64,000 nt of DNA from the NCBI GenBank assembly GCA_035610365.1, contig CM069433.1, positions 191,154,760 through 191,218,759 of the forward strand. The letters are read 5' to 3'. The stretch is from Aquatica leii (lineage: Eukaryota; Arthropoda; Insecta; Coleoptera; Lampyridae). A program made the position numbers and the translations under genes. Positions 43,478-56,500 of this stretch are shown in pieces (the stretch's first letter is position 1; each line of letters opens with the position of its first letter). Under the pieces are notes generated by a model. The model was not told where the DNA came from. It searched no databases and was given only the letters and a program-made list of their open reading frames with translations.

Positions 43478-44349
43478 TGTTCGAGGAGTTTACTCTCCTG
43501 TTCGACGGTATTGTCCGGGTCACTGCAGTAAAGACACGGTTCTCTAGGGCTTCTAACGGACCTAAAACCGGAGCGAGGCGACGGAAATAAAAGACAGCGA
43601 TAAGTAAATAAAAATAACTTTATTTTATTCTTAAAATAAACATTATTCGGCGACATAATCGAAGAGAGCGGAAGCGGCGGACACAACCAAGCAACCGTGG
43701 GGTGATCTATAGACCAATGACTAATTAGCATACGTTCGACAAGCGATGACGTCGGTGACCAAACAAGCATGCAATACGGTATCAACCTCCGTTGGATCGG
43801 CAGATAGGATTACTCGGGTTCGAAGCTTAGGTGAAGGAGACGGGATTTAGCCACGTTACTAGATGGCGTATCCGCAAGCCAAAGCCAAAGCCAAACACTA
43901 CAGAGACGACGTGTTGAAGACGTATTTGCAAGTCAAAGCCAAACACTACGAATACGACGATCGGTAAAGGATAGAGGAAGGAGCATCCGCAGGCCAAAGT
44001 CAAACACTACGGATACGGTTGGAGTCCCGGTTCTATTGCGGGTGGTCAGAAGAGGGAGAACGACTTTAAGCGGGAATAACATGCGCTCTGACGAATGAAG
44101 CGATTTTAAGCGGGGATAGCGCGCACTCTAATGCGCGTTCGGTACCCGCTGGAAATTCTCTTCGATTATTAATTTAGAATCGGAAAACGGATTATTACAA
44201 TCTTAATTAAAATAAATCAGTCTTAACAACAACATAAATAAATGGCGGTTTCCTTAATATAAAATAATTCAAACTACCAATGAAATAAATACAGTTCAAT
44301 ACATAAAACATAACTCAAACTTAACTTAAATTGGTAACGGTTCGTTACA
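43478..44349 (-). mobile_element. LTR (872 bp) of a gypsy-like element with primer-binding site
   Basis: On the minus strand the LTR begins TGTAACGAACCGTTACC at 44349 and ends ...CTCGAACA at 43478, followed by the primer-binding site. An AATAAA-rich stretch is at about 43618-43640. Inside are three imperfect copies of a CCAAAGCCAAACACTAC unit (43867-43910, 43919-43959, 43983-44018) and two copies of TTTAAGCGGGGATAGC type (44061-44089, 44101-44129). Such arrays are common in U3 regions. Only about 60 bp of internal sequence remains after the primer site, so the body of the element is gone. Confidence 0.72.
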
Positions 44350-44999
44350 GTTATGATTAGCAAATCGAGACTTGCCGATTGAACTGAGTCTATTCTTTTC
44401 GATCAGCGTTCCAAAGTTTTCGAATACTTCGGGAACGCTTTAATACTGTAGGTGTACGATACATTTTAAAATCAATTTCAATTGTAATTTATATTCGTCG
44501 TATTTTCTTTATTTCATAATTTCATTTATGTGTGATTTTGGACACATTAAACGCGGAAATTTAACTGTAATAATTAATTATTTTATACTTAAATTTGAAG
44601 ATGATTAAAATTGAAAGTAGCGTTGCGCAGGTGTTTCTTTGTTTGTAAAAGCACGCTACTTAATTTTTTTGTCTGTTTGTCTGTCATTTGTACACCGATG
44701 ATGTGTTTTAGAATTAATTTACTTTAAACTATTAAATAATTTTTTTGTAAGTAATTGAGAATTCGAAAATACTAATTTCTGGCTTCATTTATAAATTAGG
44801 CATAACTTTTTTTGTACGTTTATAATTTGATGATATAAAAGTTGGTTGTTGTGTATTTTTGGCTCTTGTTTGTTTGTCCTGACCATTTAACTAATAGCTG
44901 GGTTGCTTCCGTAACTAAGACCTCAATATTTACTGGCAGGCCGTCAGGTAACTAATTATGTATCTGTGTAGTTTGCCTGTTCTTCCCGATTTTTAGAAA
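44350..44999. repeat. Dispersed repeat family member
   Basis: No gene. About 44620-44660 (TTGAAAGTAGCGTTGCGCAG) resembles 49744-49775 and 10950-10970; about 44855-44960 resembles 49370-49440 and 8638-8690. The three loci appear to be pieces of one unclassified element. Confidence 0.5.
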
Positions 45000-46190
45000 A
45001 TTAATACATAGTGACACCTGACCCATTTGGTAAACTTCTTGAAACAAAGCAGATTTAAACTTGCGACCTTGGTCGGAGTTAATTTCCAACGGAAGTCCAA
45101 ATCGACAGAAAAACTTTTTTTAACAAAACGTCTACGACTGTAGCTGCAATCTTATTGGGTATGGCAGAAATAATCTATCGCTACCAAAATGTATTTGTTG
45201 GCCGAATCAAATTCTGTAAACAGCCCTGCAATGTCAACAGTCTCACGTTATATTCTTTCATTAGTGTTTTGCGTTTCTTCACTGGGCTATTTCCTGATGT
45301 GTAGACTGTGCACTTGCGGCACTTTTTCTAATGTCTTCTTCACGACAAAGTGTCCTCTCCATGTATCATCATGCAATTGTTGCAACACCTTGACGCTTTC
45401 TAGGGATTGTTTAAGAAGATCGTTTTTCACTCTAAAGGAATCCCACTGCGCCCAGTATGTTTTGATGTTTCTGTCCAAAGGACTCACTCCTTCTCAAGTT
45501 GGTCGGCGGTCGTTTGATTTCCAGTTCAGGAGTACACTTAAGTATTATTATTTTTTTGCTCACGACGCAACTGCTCAGGTTTCCACTTGTCATCAACCAT
45601 AGCAGTTATTCGAAGATAATCGATCTTTTCCTGTAATCATAAAAAATGACTGTAATCTCCTTGACAAGACATCATCGTTCTGATGACTGCTTCCAACATG
45701 GTGTTTTGTTTTCGCCTATACAATTATTTGTAAAAGTGCTCGATGAACTTGACAATGACTAACAGTTATCTCCTAGTCACAACCTAAGGAAACGTCGACC
45801 CTGATGTTGTTAGTTGTTTTTAGTCATGCTTGCATGGCTTAAACTTTGTCCGCATTAGCATTTACTCTATCTTTAGCTATAACGTGGCTAAGGTATTGCA
45901 CGGTCTTTTTAAATACGTGGCATTTCTTTGGTCTTAGTTTCAGATTTGTCCCACGTAGTCGTTGGAACACTTTCTTCAGGATGTTTAAATGCTCTTCAAA
46001 CGACCTTCTAACTAGGCATGTTTTTTAAAATAGTTTTTGCAAGATAGCATTAATCAAACGCTCAAACGTCGTCGCAGCAAAGGGCATCACAGTAAACAGC
46101 CGCAAGTTTCAATGCCATATGGTAGTAACCATTCTTCTTTAAATTTAACGTGGAAAGCCACTGGAATCCTGACAAAGTTGCTACGTGTCA
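45000..46190 (-). pseudogene. Second, strongly decayed gypsy pol copy
   Basis: The sequence is clearly related to 36640-38400: for example 45020-45115 parallels 36640-36730 (shared ACTTCTTGAAACA and GCAGAAAAACT), and 45820-46170 parallels the RT region 37920-38390. Large deletions remove parts of RNase H and the zinc region. It ends near 46190 at the RT N-terminus. No frame longer than about 137 codons survives, and that one is antisense. Same strand and family as the macrodomain-bearing element, but this copy does not reach the macrodomain. Confidence 0.85.
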
Positions 46191-47458
46191 TTCGTATCAA
46201 CATTTAAACTTTTCGTAATTTATTAAAAGTTTTACTACGTCACTGGTACGCGGACCCCACTGATTGGATAAATTGTAATTATTCTATGTTTATAGGTGGT
46301 CATTTGTTATTTTCCTGTCTTAAGTCGCTGTGAGTGGTTCGATTTTGATAGAAGCCTGTCCGCATAATTGTAAGTAATTTTTGTTTTTATTTAGTTTTTA
46401 TCGTCAATTATTTCTATTACGCTTGGAGCAATTTCAATGAAGTAAAGATTGTTTATGTATATTAATGAAATTAAAGCGATTCTCTATTTAGTTGACTTTC
46501 ACAGATAAGTAACGACGTCAAGCATTTTGCTCTTAGTAATTTAAGATTTCTATTTCATTTAGCTATAATAATTAATGTGGGATTGATGACCTCAGGGATT
46601 TGTTTTACTCGATTCGAAGTTTGGACATCAGCGGATACCGCGAAGTATTGTTGATCGTAGCAGATGACTTGCACCACGTTGTAACTTATACTTTTGATTA
46701 TATTGTTGTAACTGGAATGCGCAAAGTATTATTAATTTTGTCTTAATTTGCCTTCAGCTATATTTCCTAAATTGTTGAGTACTTCGATTACCTAGTCAAG
46801 GCCAGATTTTGGCAAACACATGTTGTTCCATGTAAGCTTACATAGTTAGCAATGAGAGAACACTCTAATGTACTTCCACAAATGCATTTGAAACTTTAAT
46901 TATTTATTTTTTGCGTCATTTGTTTTTGTAAAAAGTTTCTATTTCACTTTGATAAACAATTAAATATATAGTCGTAGAAAAAGTGTAGTGTATAATTCGT
47001 AAGGAATGTGCATTGCCAACTCGTATGAATTGTAGCCTCGCCTTCGGCCCGGCTGCAAAAATTTATACTCGTTTGCAATAAAATTTTATCGTTCTTTGTT
47101 CACATATGATTTGAGTATTTTGAGCATTTTTGGCATTTTAACCAAGAAACATTTAAGAGGTCATACATATTTTGACCATTTTCGGCGTTTTGTTTTCAGT
47201 ACTTTTTCGGTAATTAGATCACAACTTTGGCGTCGTCTTTATTCGGTGTTTTGTCTTCTCGACGATATGTTCAGATCCGAATGGATTGTGGGTGTAGCTA
47301 TGTATTATTGTATTAGTTTCTTTTACGATGGGCTTAGCCTACTAATCCTCTTTTTTATCCACGCTTGGGATCTTGGAACTACTCGACTCACACAGTGACC
47401 GTTACAGACGGATTTGATTTTGGGCTATTGTTGATTAAATAAAACAAAACTATTATAT
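46191..47458. other. No gene recognised
   Basis: AT-rich. A 100-codon frame at 47096-47398 has hydrophobic Phe/Leu/Ile content and no domain, and is judged chance. A block at about 47030-47085 (CTCGCCTTCGGCCCGGCTGC ... GCAATAAAA) resembles 11720-11775 near PSMD5, perhaps another small repeat. Confidence 0.4.
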
Positions 47459-47464
47459 TTTATT
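47459..47464 (-). promoter_or_regulatory. Polyadenylation signal of the NRF-6-like gene
   Basis: Minus-strand AATAAA about 90 bp after the stop codon at 47552-47554. Confidence 0.6.
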
Positions 47465-47551
47465 TAATATTTATACAATCAACAATTAATTAAATACAAG
47501 TTAAAGTAATCACAACTTATGACTTAGGAAAACGTAATAACTAAATCTTAC

Positions 47552-50500
47552 TTAATTAGTTTCTTTAGTACGAGTCAACTTTGTTAATATTCTAAGCATC
47601 GAAACTGAAGGTCCTTCAAAACTAATGGATACTATAAAAGCTAAAGTGTACGATGCAACAATTTGTCCTAAGAACAATATGGGCACAACTGCTTTTCCTA
47701 AATGCAACGGTTGATCCATACTCATGACCATCCCTCTGATGACGATCGTATGAAGAAGATAAGCGCAATAAGTCACTCGGCTGAACGGGTACAAGACGCT
47801 TGCCGATAACAATTTATTGACGAATCCTGTGTAACATTCAAAATGAAAACACCCCAAACAAAACACACTGACGTCATATGACGACATTGATACGTCTTAA
47901 TGACGTCTGTTACGTAATTTTGACGTGAATAAAACGTAATGTGCTGCCTGGGATACTGCAATGTTTTTATGTTACTTATTCATACCTCCGTATCCAGTAG
48001 TGCAAGCAACTACGATCCAAGAAAGGCCAAGAGCCCAAATCGAGTGACACAAAGCACTATAGGCTGCTCCCATTATTGGTGTTAAATTTGCTTCGTACAA
48101 ACCATACACTAAAGACAATAGGCAGGTAGACGATACCAACCAACCAGCTGTTACAGTTATCTAAAATTTAATATGATTTCATCATAGATTTTTCTTCAAA
48201 TAGAACTTTTACCTTTGACATTTTCAGTTGACATTTTGTTTTAAAAAGGAACCACCCCACACACATACCAATTAAATACGGACTTAATCTCGTCCAAGGT
48301 TTATCATAAATTTTATCGAAAAGTGCCAAAGGATCGTCAGATCCCGGCATGTGACGATTGCTGTAAGCTATATACGCTGTAGTCATCCAAGAGCTTACCA
48401 CAAACATTACAAGAAGAGAGGCCGCACTCTTAAAATGTCTACAAGTATAAACTTAATGAGTTTTGGTTTTTAATCATCTGTGACAACAATACCTTACTGC
48501 TAAAATTAGCAAAACTGCACCTACAATATAGAATTGCGTGTCATCGGCTAAATACCAACTCCATAACATGCACTAAAATGCAAAAGTTAGTTTCTGTACA
48601 AGAAATTAGGTATACGTACCATTTCTTCCATTGGAAACAATGTGTTTATATATAACAAATTCCTCCACCAGTATTTAGGACAATTAATGTGGTCCAGCGC
48701 AGGAGGTTCAAACACCGAGTTGTAATTGAACCACTTCATAGTAACTTCCAACACTCCAATTAAAAATAAATATGGCGCCGTTAATCTATGAAAAAGATGT
48801 CATGAGATATCTATGAAAGGAATAAATTACCTTGCAAATCTATAAATGATTAAACCAATAAAATGACAGAGTCCTGATGCAAACCCGTTGCATTTGCTCG
48901 TTATCGGGTGATCTAATTTGCCTTTAGAGTTTGTTCTAAAATATAAAAATGAGACTAGTAGACCGCTTGTAAAGAAAAACGTGTCGACACTGAACGTTGC
49001 ATTCAGTACCGTCTGGAACATGAATTCCTGTTGAACCAATTTTCTATATTCGGTATTGTCTGTAAGAAATTCAAATTAATACAATTTTTATTTTGACTAT
49101 ATTTAAAAAATAACAAATATGAGCAATCATGAGGCAACTTTACAAACGTAGTCGCGTGAGAATAAGTTTCTCTTGGTTAGATTTCCGGCAGAATGCGAAT
49201 TATTTATTTGCTGTTGCGTGTAATTAGCGTTAGGATGCAAAAGTATCCATCTTCGTGCATCGCATTTAAGTGTTTAACGGGGCTACGGAAACATAATTTT
49301 CCAGTCACTTGGACGGAAATCCCATTAAAGGTTAATGCATACTTGTTTTACAGTGTTGGCAATTTGCATTTTTTTTGCATCTTTAGCTCTTGTTTGTTAC
49401 CCCCATGTCCACCTGATTACTAGGTTTTTGCCATTGGGATTGGTAATTATTTAAAACGTAACTACCCGCAAAAACGGCGTGATCCTTAAGAAACAAAGAG
49501 ATGTTAACACCGAGGGATACTTCACGGCATAATATCGTATCGTCAGGTATTTATTACTTACTGTTAATATTATGGTGAATACGACGGTGTGCTGTAGCGT
49601 AACACTGTCAGAGTTCGCTTTCAACGAATTGAAGTTTGCTCGGTGGATAAACAATCTTTGTGAGAGTTTTAATTTAACTACTTAAATTTCGAGTATTGTT
49701 AATATCTGTTCTATTATTTCTAAAAATTAACTTTTTTTATGTAATGGAATTGAAAGTGGCGCGACGCACATGGGTGTTCAGAAGGTAACTAAAATCCTAA
49801 ATTATTGAATCTCGCTCGTACAATTGACGTCAAGCGGCCCGGGGAAACTTTTGATTTATAATTATACTGTAAACGCGCTTAGCTTTGGCTATTACCACTG
49901 GGTAAATTTTTTAACCAGCGCAATTTATGCGGTTGTCAAAACTGTGTAACTAGCAGCTACTATCGTTTTTTAGCAGTGGCGTTGCCACATACTCATGTTT
50001 TTTGTATGTAATAATTACTTTAGTACTATACCTATACAACTAAGTTTTTAGTCAAAACTTTGCCGCTGATATCTTTGTCAGCAATAAACGAAACTTTCAG
50101 TCTGTGATAACTGTGGATTGTTTTATTTCTTCAAGCACAATTGGAATTGCTGGTTCTGGAGATTTCCTTTCTCAGTCCCAGACTGGTTTCTTTTTCTACA
50201 CGCAAAGTACAGGTGGCGCAAGACACCGCATCTATGACAGAGGCTAGCGAAAAGGTGAGTCGACTATCTAATCATTTCTCACACCTCCACAATTTGTGAA
50301 TTCGAAACAAAAGATGAAGCCTATGTTTAAAGAGTGAAGAAAACAGTATGCAATGGAAAAGTAAAGAGGAAATTATGAAAAAATTGATCTTACTGATCAG
50401 ATACATATATTGATCAATAGATCGTGTAAAAATTGAAAAAAAAGGATAAACGCCACATAGAAGATACAAGAACTAATTCAAACACTTACCATTCATTATG

Positions 50501-53500
50501 GCAGATAAACAAATTACTAAAATTTTACAAATTAACGTAGGACGTAGGAGAGAGGTCCAATACCTGTGATCGCAGAAAAACTACGAGCAGATCCAATACT
50601 TATCAGTGAACCAAACACTATTCTAGCTAGCAACATGGGGCTAACAATAGACCAAGAGAATAGAACGGCCGTTTTTATCGGCAGCAGTAGAAATTCAGGA
50701 GCGAGAAGCTCAGAACATAATTTTTTTACAAAGTAAAAAATGGACAATATAACTGTTATATTTCGCCCAACACCAGCAACTACAATTATAACAACACATT
50801 TGATAGAATTTTCTATAAGAGAAAAGCACACAGGGGACCATAGTGTTTGCCGGCGACTTTAACGCAAGGCGACAGAATGGGACTCGTGGAAAAATGATAA
50901 AAGGGGGGAAGTTCTATTAAAAACTGAGAACCTAGTTATACAGCCGCGATCCCAACATTTAAATGCGCAGGAAAAATATCGTTTAACGACTAAACATTAT
51001 GCTCCACAGATGTGGCAGCAAAAGTAATTTTGTGGAAAGTCCTGGACGAACCTAGTCTAAACGATCACAACTACATTTGTTTTGAGATAGGGAAAAATAA
51101 TATAGAAGAAACCTCGATAGACGTCAGGCTACGAGATAGAATATCAACAAGATAAACATTTTTAAACTTATTGATACAACGAGAACACAGTTAACTGCAA
51201 AGGAAATATATAAAGTAGACGATATCACCGAGGCTCTCACTGTAGCCTGCGACCAAAGCATGCCACGGCCGAGGAAGGGAAAGCGTAATAACTTTCCTTA
51301 CTGGCGCTTAGAGAACCTAATTGCACTAAGAAAAAAAAATTGCAACTCGAAAGAAGGCGCTGCGCGCATCAAGGATAAACGACAATGGCACCAGACAAAA
51401 GGCGGGAAGAGAGTATGCAGAAGCGAAGAAGCAATACAAGACTGCCATAACTACTGCAAAGAATAAAGCATGGGACATTATGTGCGCGGAACTGGAGGAC
51501 AACCCGTGAGGAACGGGCTACAAAATTGTTATCAAAAAGTTTACATTAGGGAAGAAGCAAAGCCCTCCTTTATGCGAGGAAGCGATACAGATCATACCCA
51601 AACTTTTTCTTCCGAACCGGCTTATAAAAATGGTGATAGGTGAAACCACTCCATTTCGCCCGTTCATCACGGAAGAATTAATAGAAGCAACCAAAACGGC
51701 CAAGAACAAAAAATCCCAGGACCCGACGGCATCCCTGTGGAAGTTATAAAGATATCGGTTAAAGAGTTTCCTGAAACATACAGACCCAAATGCCTTATCA
51801 ACAACCTGGGTAAGATCTATGAAAGGTTATTACTGTACAGAATCCAGGAGGAAATTGAGAACCGAGGTAATCCGTCCCCTGTCCAATTCGGGTTCAAGAA
51901 AGGAAAATCAACAGTGGATGCACTTGAAAGAATTTTTGAACTGGCAAGGAAGGAACCTGGAGAACCCAGCAGATAGACGCGCTGCTATCGCTGGACATTG
52001 AAAACGCATTCAACTCGGTCCCCTGGAATCTGGTAATACAAAAAATCAGGTATAGTAAAAGTTAGTGCAAATTATTTGACAGACAGGAGAATAATTTATT
52101 ACGATAGTCAAAACTGTAGCCTAAAATAAAACGTAACGTGCGGTGTACCGCAAGGGTCTATATTGGGAGCAACGCTATAGAATCTATTCTATGATGACCT
52201 TCTGTTAATCCAGCTCTCTCCACAAGTGGCCCTGGCAGCATACGCGGACTATCTGGCAATTTTTGGGCAGAGGTACTCTTCACAAGCACTCAAAGAAGCT
52301 TTTGACAGTGCTCTCGTCAAAATGGACAAATGGATGTGCAATAACAAACTAAAAGTGGCAGCAAATAAAAAAGGGGCCACGGGTAGAAGAGTGCTTAGAC
52401 AAATCAGGTTCAACCATGGAAGGAAAAGTGTAATTTCCAAAAACAAAATGATATACCTACGCGTTACCCATGACATACAATAGACATGCGACACTCCCTA
52501 AGCTTATGGTTAACGTCAAATGATTATCACAAACCATAAGGAAACTTATAATGACAACCGTAAACTTAATTATATTATACGCAGCGCCGATATGGAATAA
52601 GACGATGAATATCGCAAAATGGAGAAACCTAGTAGATAAAACAAAAATACAACTAGCGTTGAGAATAATATTATCATATAGGACGGTTTCATTAGAGCCA
52701 GCCAGGGTCCTGGCAGACACCATTCTAATAGACCCAATAGATTGCTAGGAGTGGAATGGGCAAAATGAAGAGGCAAACCATTACAATCCAGAAATGGCAA
52801 ACAAGATGGTCCGAATATACAAAAGCGGCCTGGACAAGAGAACTCATTACGGACAGCATAACTATATATAGTAATGGTTACCGTTTGGTGCGTATATCAT
52901 GAACTACTATTAAAGAAAACTATATATATGTTCCTACATTCTTAACACTCCCTACGACCCCGATAGGAACAACGAAGAAGGTCATACTAAAGCAGCATGC
53001 GCCGATCCAAAACATTGCGCAATGTGTGACTGCCCAAGCCACGCGCCATGGACGATGACATTCCCAAAGTATAAACGCCAGATAGAAGATAAAAGAACCA
53101 ATTCAAATACTTACGATTAATAATGGCAGATAAACAAATTACTAAAACTTTACAATTCAACGTAGGACGTAGGAGGGAGGCCTAAGCTCTGATACCTGTG
53201 ATCGCAAAAAAATTACAAGCAGATGCAGTACTTATCAGTGAACCAAACATTATTATAACTAGCAACATGGAGCTAACAATGGACCAAGAGAATAGAACGG
53301 CTATTTTTATACGCTGCAGTAGAAATTCGGGAGCGAGAAGCTCAGCACATAATTTTTTTACCAAGTTAAAAATAGACAGTATAACTGTTATATTTAGCCT
53401 AAAACCGGCAACTACAATTATAACAACACATTGGATAGGATTTTCCATGAAAGGAAAGCACACAGATGACCTATAGTGTTTGCCGGCGATTTTAACGCAA

Positions 53501-56500
53501 ACGCGACAGAATGGGGCTTGTGGAAAACTGATAAAAAGGGGAAGTTCTCCTGGAATAGGTGGCAGCCGAGAACCTAGTTATACTAAACACAGGCGGGATT
53601 CCAACATTTGAATGCGCAGGAAAAAGGCAGGCAAAGATAATTTCGTGGAAAGTCGTGCACGAACCTAATCTAAGCGATCACAACTTCATTTGTTTCCAGA
53701 TAAGGAAAAACAATATACAAGAAACCTCGACAGATGGACGTCAGGGTACGAGATGGAATATCAACAAGGTGAACACTTTAAAGCTGATTGATACGATGAG
53801 AACACAGTTAACTGCAAAGAAAGAATATAAAGTAGGCGATATCACCAAGGCTTTCACTGTACCCTGCGACCAAAGCATGCCACGGACAAGGAAGGGAAAA
53901 CGGAATAACTCTCTTTACTGGTGGTCAAAGAACCTGAATGGACTGAGAAAAAAATCTACCAGAAGAAAGGCGTTGCGCACATTAAGGATGAACGACAATG
54001 AAACCAGACAGAATGCAAAGAAGCAATACAAGACTGCAAAGAATAAAGCATGGGACATCATGTGCGCGGAACTGGAGGTCAACCCGTGGGGAACGGGTTA
54101 CAAAATTGTTACAAAAAAGTTTAGATTAGGAAAGCAGCAAAGCCCTCTTTCATGTGAGGAAACGATACGGATCATACCCAAACTTTAAAAAAAATTAAAG
54201 GAATCAACCAAAATGGTCAAAAACAAAAAAACCCCAGGACTTGACGGCATCCCTGTGGAAGTTATAAAGATAGTAGTAGCAGACCTGCGCTGATTCCTGA
54301 GTCCTGATTCCGAATTCACAAGGTGATAAAGAAAACAAAACATACAGGCCCATATGTCTTATCAGCAACATCAGTGAGATCTATGAAAGGTTATTGCTGT
54401 CAAGAATCCATGAGGAAATTAAGAACCGATGTAACCTGTCCCCTGTTTAATTCAGGTTCAAAAAAGAAAGATCGACAGTGGATGCACTTGAAAGAATCTG
54501 TGAACTGGCAAGGAATGCCAAGGAAGGAACCTGGAAAACCCAGCAGATAGAGGCGCTGGTATCGCTGGACATTAAAAACGCATTCAATTCGGTCCCCTGG
54601 AATCTAGTAATAGAAAAACGCAGGTATAGAGGAGTAGCCGCTCATCTAGTAAAAATTAGTGCAAATTATCTGACAGATAGGAGAATCATTTATTACGATA
54701 GCCAAAACTGTAGCCTAAAATAAAACGTAACGTGCGGTGTACCGCAAGGGTCTATATTGGGACCAACTCTATGGAATCTATTCTATGATGACCTCCTGTT
54801 TATCCAGCTTCCTCCATAAGTGATCCTGACAGCATACGCGGACGATATGGAATATCGCGAAATGGAGAAACCTAGTGGATAAAACACAAAAAAACTAGTA
54901 CTGAGAATAATATCATCATATAGAACGGTTTCATTAGAGGCAGCCAGGGTCCTGACAGACACCATTCCAATAGACTCAATAGAATGCTAGGAGTCGAATG
55001 GGCAAAATAAAGAGGAAAGCCATTATAATCCAGAAATGGCAAACAAGATGATCCGAACATACAAAAGCGGCCTGGACAAGAAAACTCATTCCAGACTTTT
55101 ATGACTGGTCCAATAATAAACACGGCAACCTGAGCTACCACAGCACCCAAACGCTAACAGGCCATGGCTGCTTTGGAACATAACTGAATGGCATTGGAAG
55201 AAAAGAAACTTTTTTTTTCTCTGCGACGAAATAGATGACGCACATCACCGTCTTCAAATGCCGACGCTGGCAGCAATATAGAGAGGAGTTAATCCAAAAA
55301 TTTGGTATGAATCAGAGAAATATCATCCAGCTAATGGTAGGAAACGAAAATGCATGGAATGGAAAGACTGGTATAAGGTACAACTAAAAGCATAGCGAAG
55401 ACTGTAGATCAGACCACTTTTTAACCTTTATCTAATCTTAGCTCATTTTAAATTCATTTTTAGACTTTAAAATTTTTGTAATACTAACATTTTTATTGTG
55501 TGTTCTTATGGTTCTTCAAGGACATTCTGTTTTGTCTTGTTTACTCTGGTCTTACATGCTTGGCTAGTCGAGTATTAGTACATAGGGAGCTGGTTATGGT
55601 CTGGTATTAAATGTTGATTGTTTATTTTCTCGAGGTTATGCAAAGGTGAAGAAAGTATTAATGCGAGTCTTCATAGAGAAAACAATAGAATAAAACCTTC
55701 CACTTTATATAGCTTATGTGAATTAAGAGGAGGTCTTCGACTCAATAGAACACTGGGCAACATTTGATGAACTAGACAACGCACGCATAGAACAGGAATC
55801 AGACAAGGCGATACAATATCAGCCAAACTTTTCACCATATCGCTGGAAAGCATTCCAAAAGATTAGAGTGGACAAATATGGGTATTAACATCAATCGTGA
55901 AAAACTTTTACATCTAAGATTTGTGTAGGAAATCGTCGCCAAGACTAAAAAAGACCTGAAGAAGCGATGCCTATAGACTTCAGAATCAGCAAAGACAAAC
56001 AAAAATAATGAGTCCACGGCAGATAGAAAACAAATGGAAAATGGCAGAGAATATGTGTATCTGGGACAAAAGATCATAATAGAAAGACAAAATAAAGACA
56101 TAGAAATCGAAATATACTACCAGTCTTGGCGTACATGGCGCAGACATAGACGACGAAATCAAAAAAATGTATCAGGACTCAAAATAAAGAGAACTGGAAA
56201 AATAAGAAAGAGGCCTATGTCCCATTCTGGACGCAACAAGGCTAATAATGAGAAGAAGAATATCAGTTTGTAAAATTTCCACAAGATGGCAGTTACCATT
56301 ATATGTTGCTAACACAATCACATTCAAACTGACCTATAATAACATTTTGCCTACCTTACAAATGGTCGATTTTGGTTTCACTTTTTTAAATGCAGTTGAT
56401 ATTCTAGTTATTCAAGTAACTAAACAATGACATTTTTTACCTTAACTTACGGTACTAAAAGACATTTAAATTTTGAAAAAAATTGTACATACCTGCATAT

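Noticed and set aside
43393-43785. 130-codon minus-strand frame with CLYCSDPDNTVEQ, resembling the C-terminal zinc motif of R1 LINEs
   Set aside because: The frame crosses an LTR end and primer-binding site (43458-43478) that explain the sequence better; the rest of the frame has no LINE features.
47096-47398. 100-codon hydrophobic frame
   Set aside because: No domain, no partner exon, and the T-rich composition explains the open frame.
50090-50280. Possible exon (open stretch ending in a GTGAGT donor-like site) or LTR/PBS remnant (TGGCGCAAGAC)
   Set aside because: It lies on the strand opposite to the NRF-6-like gene, and neither an acceptor, a protein match nor LTR ends can be shown.
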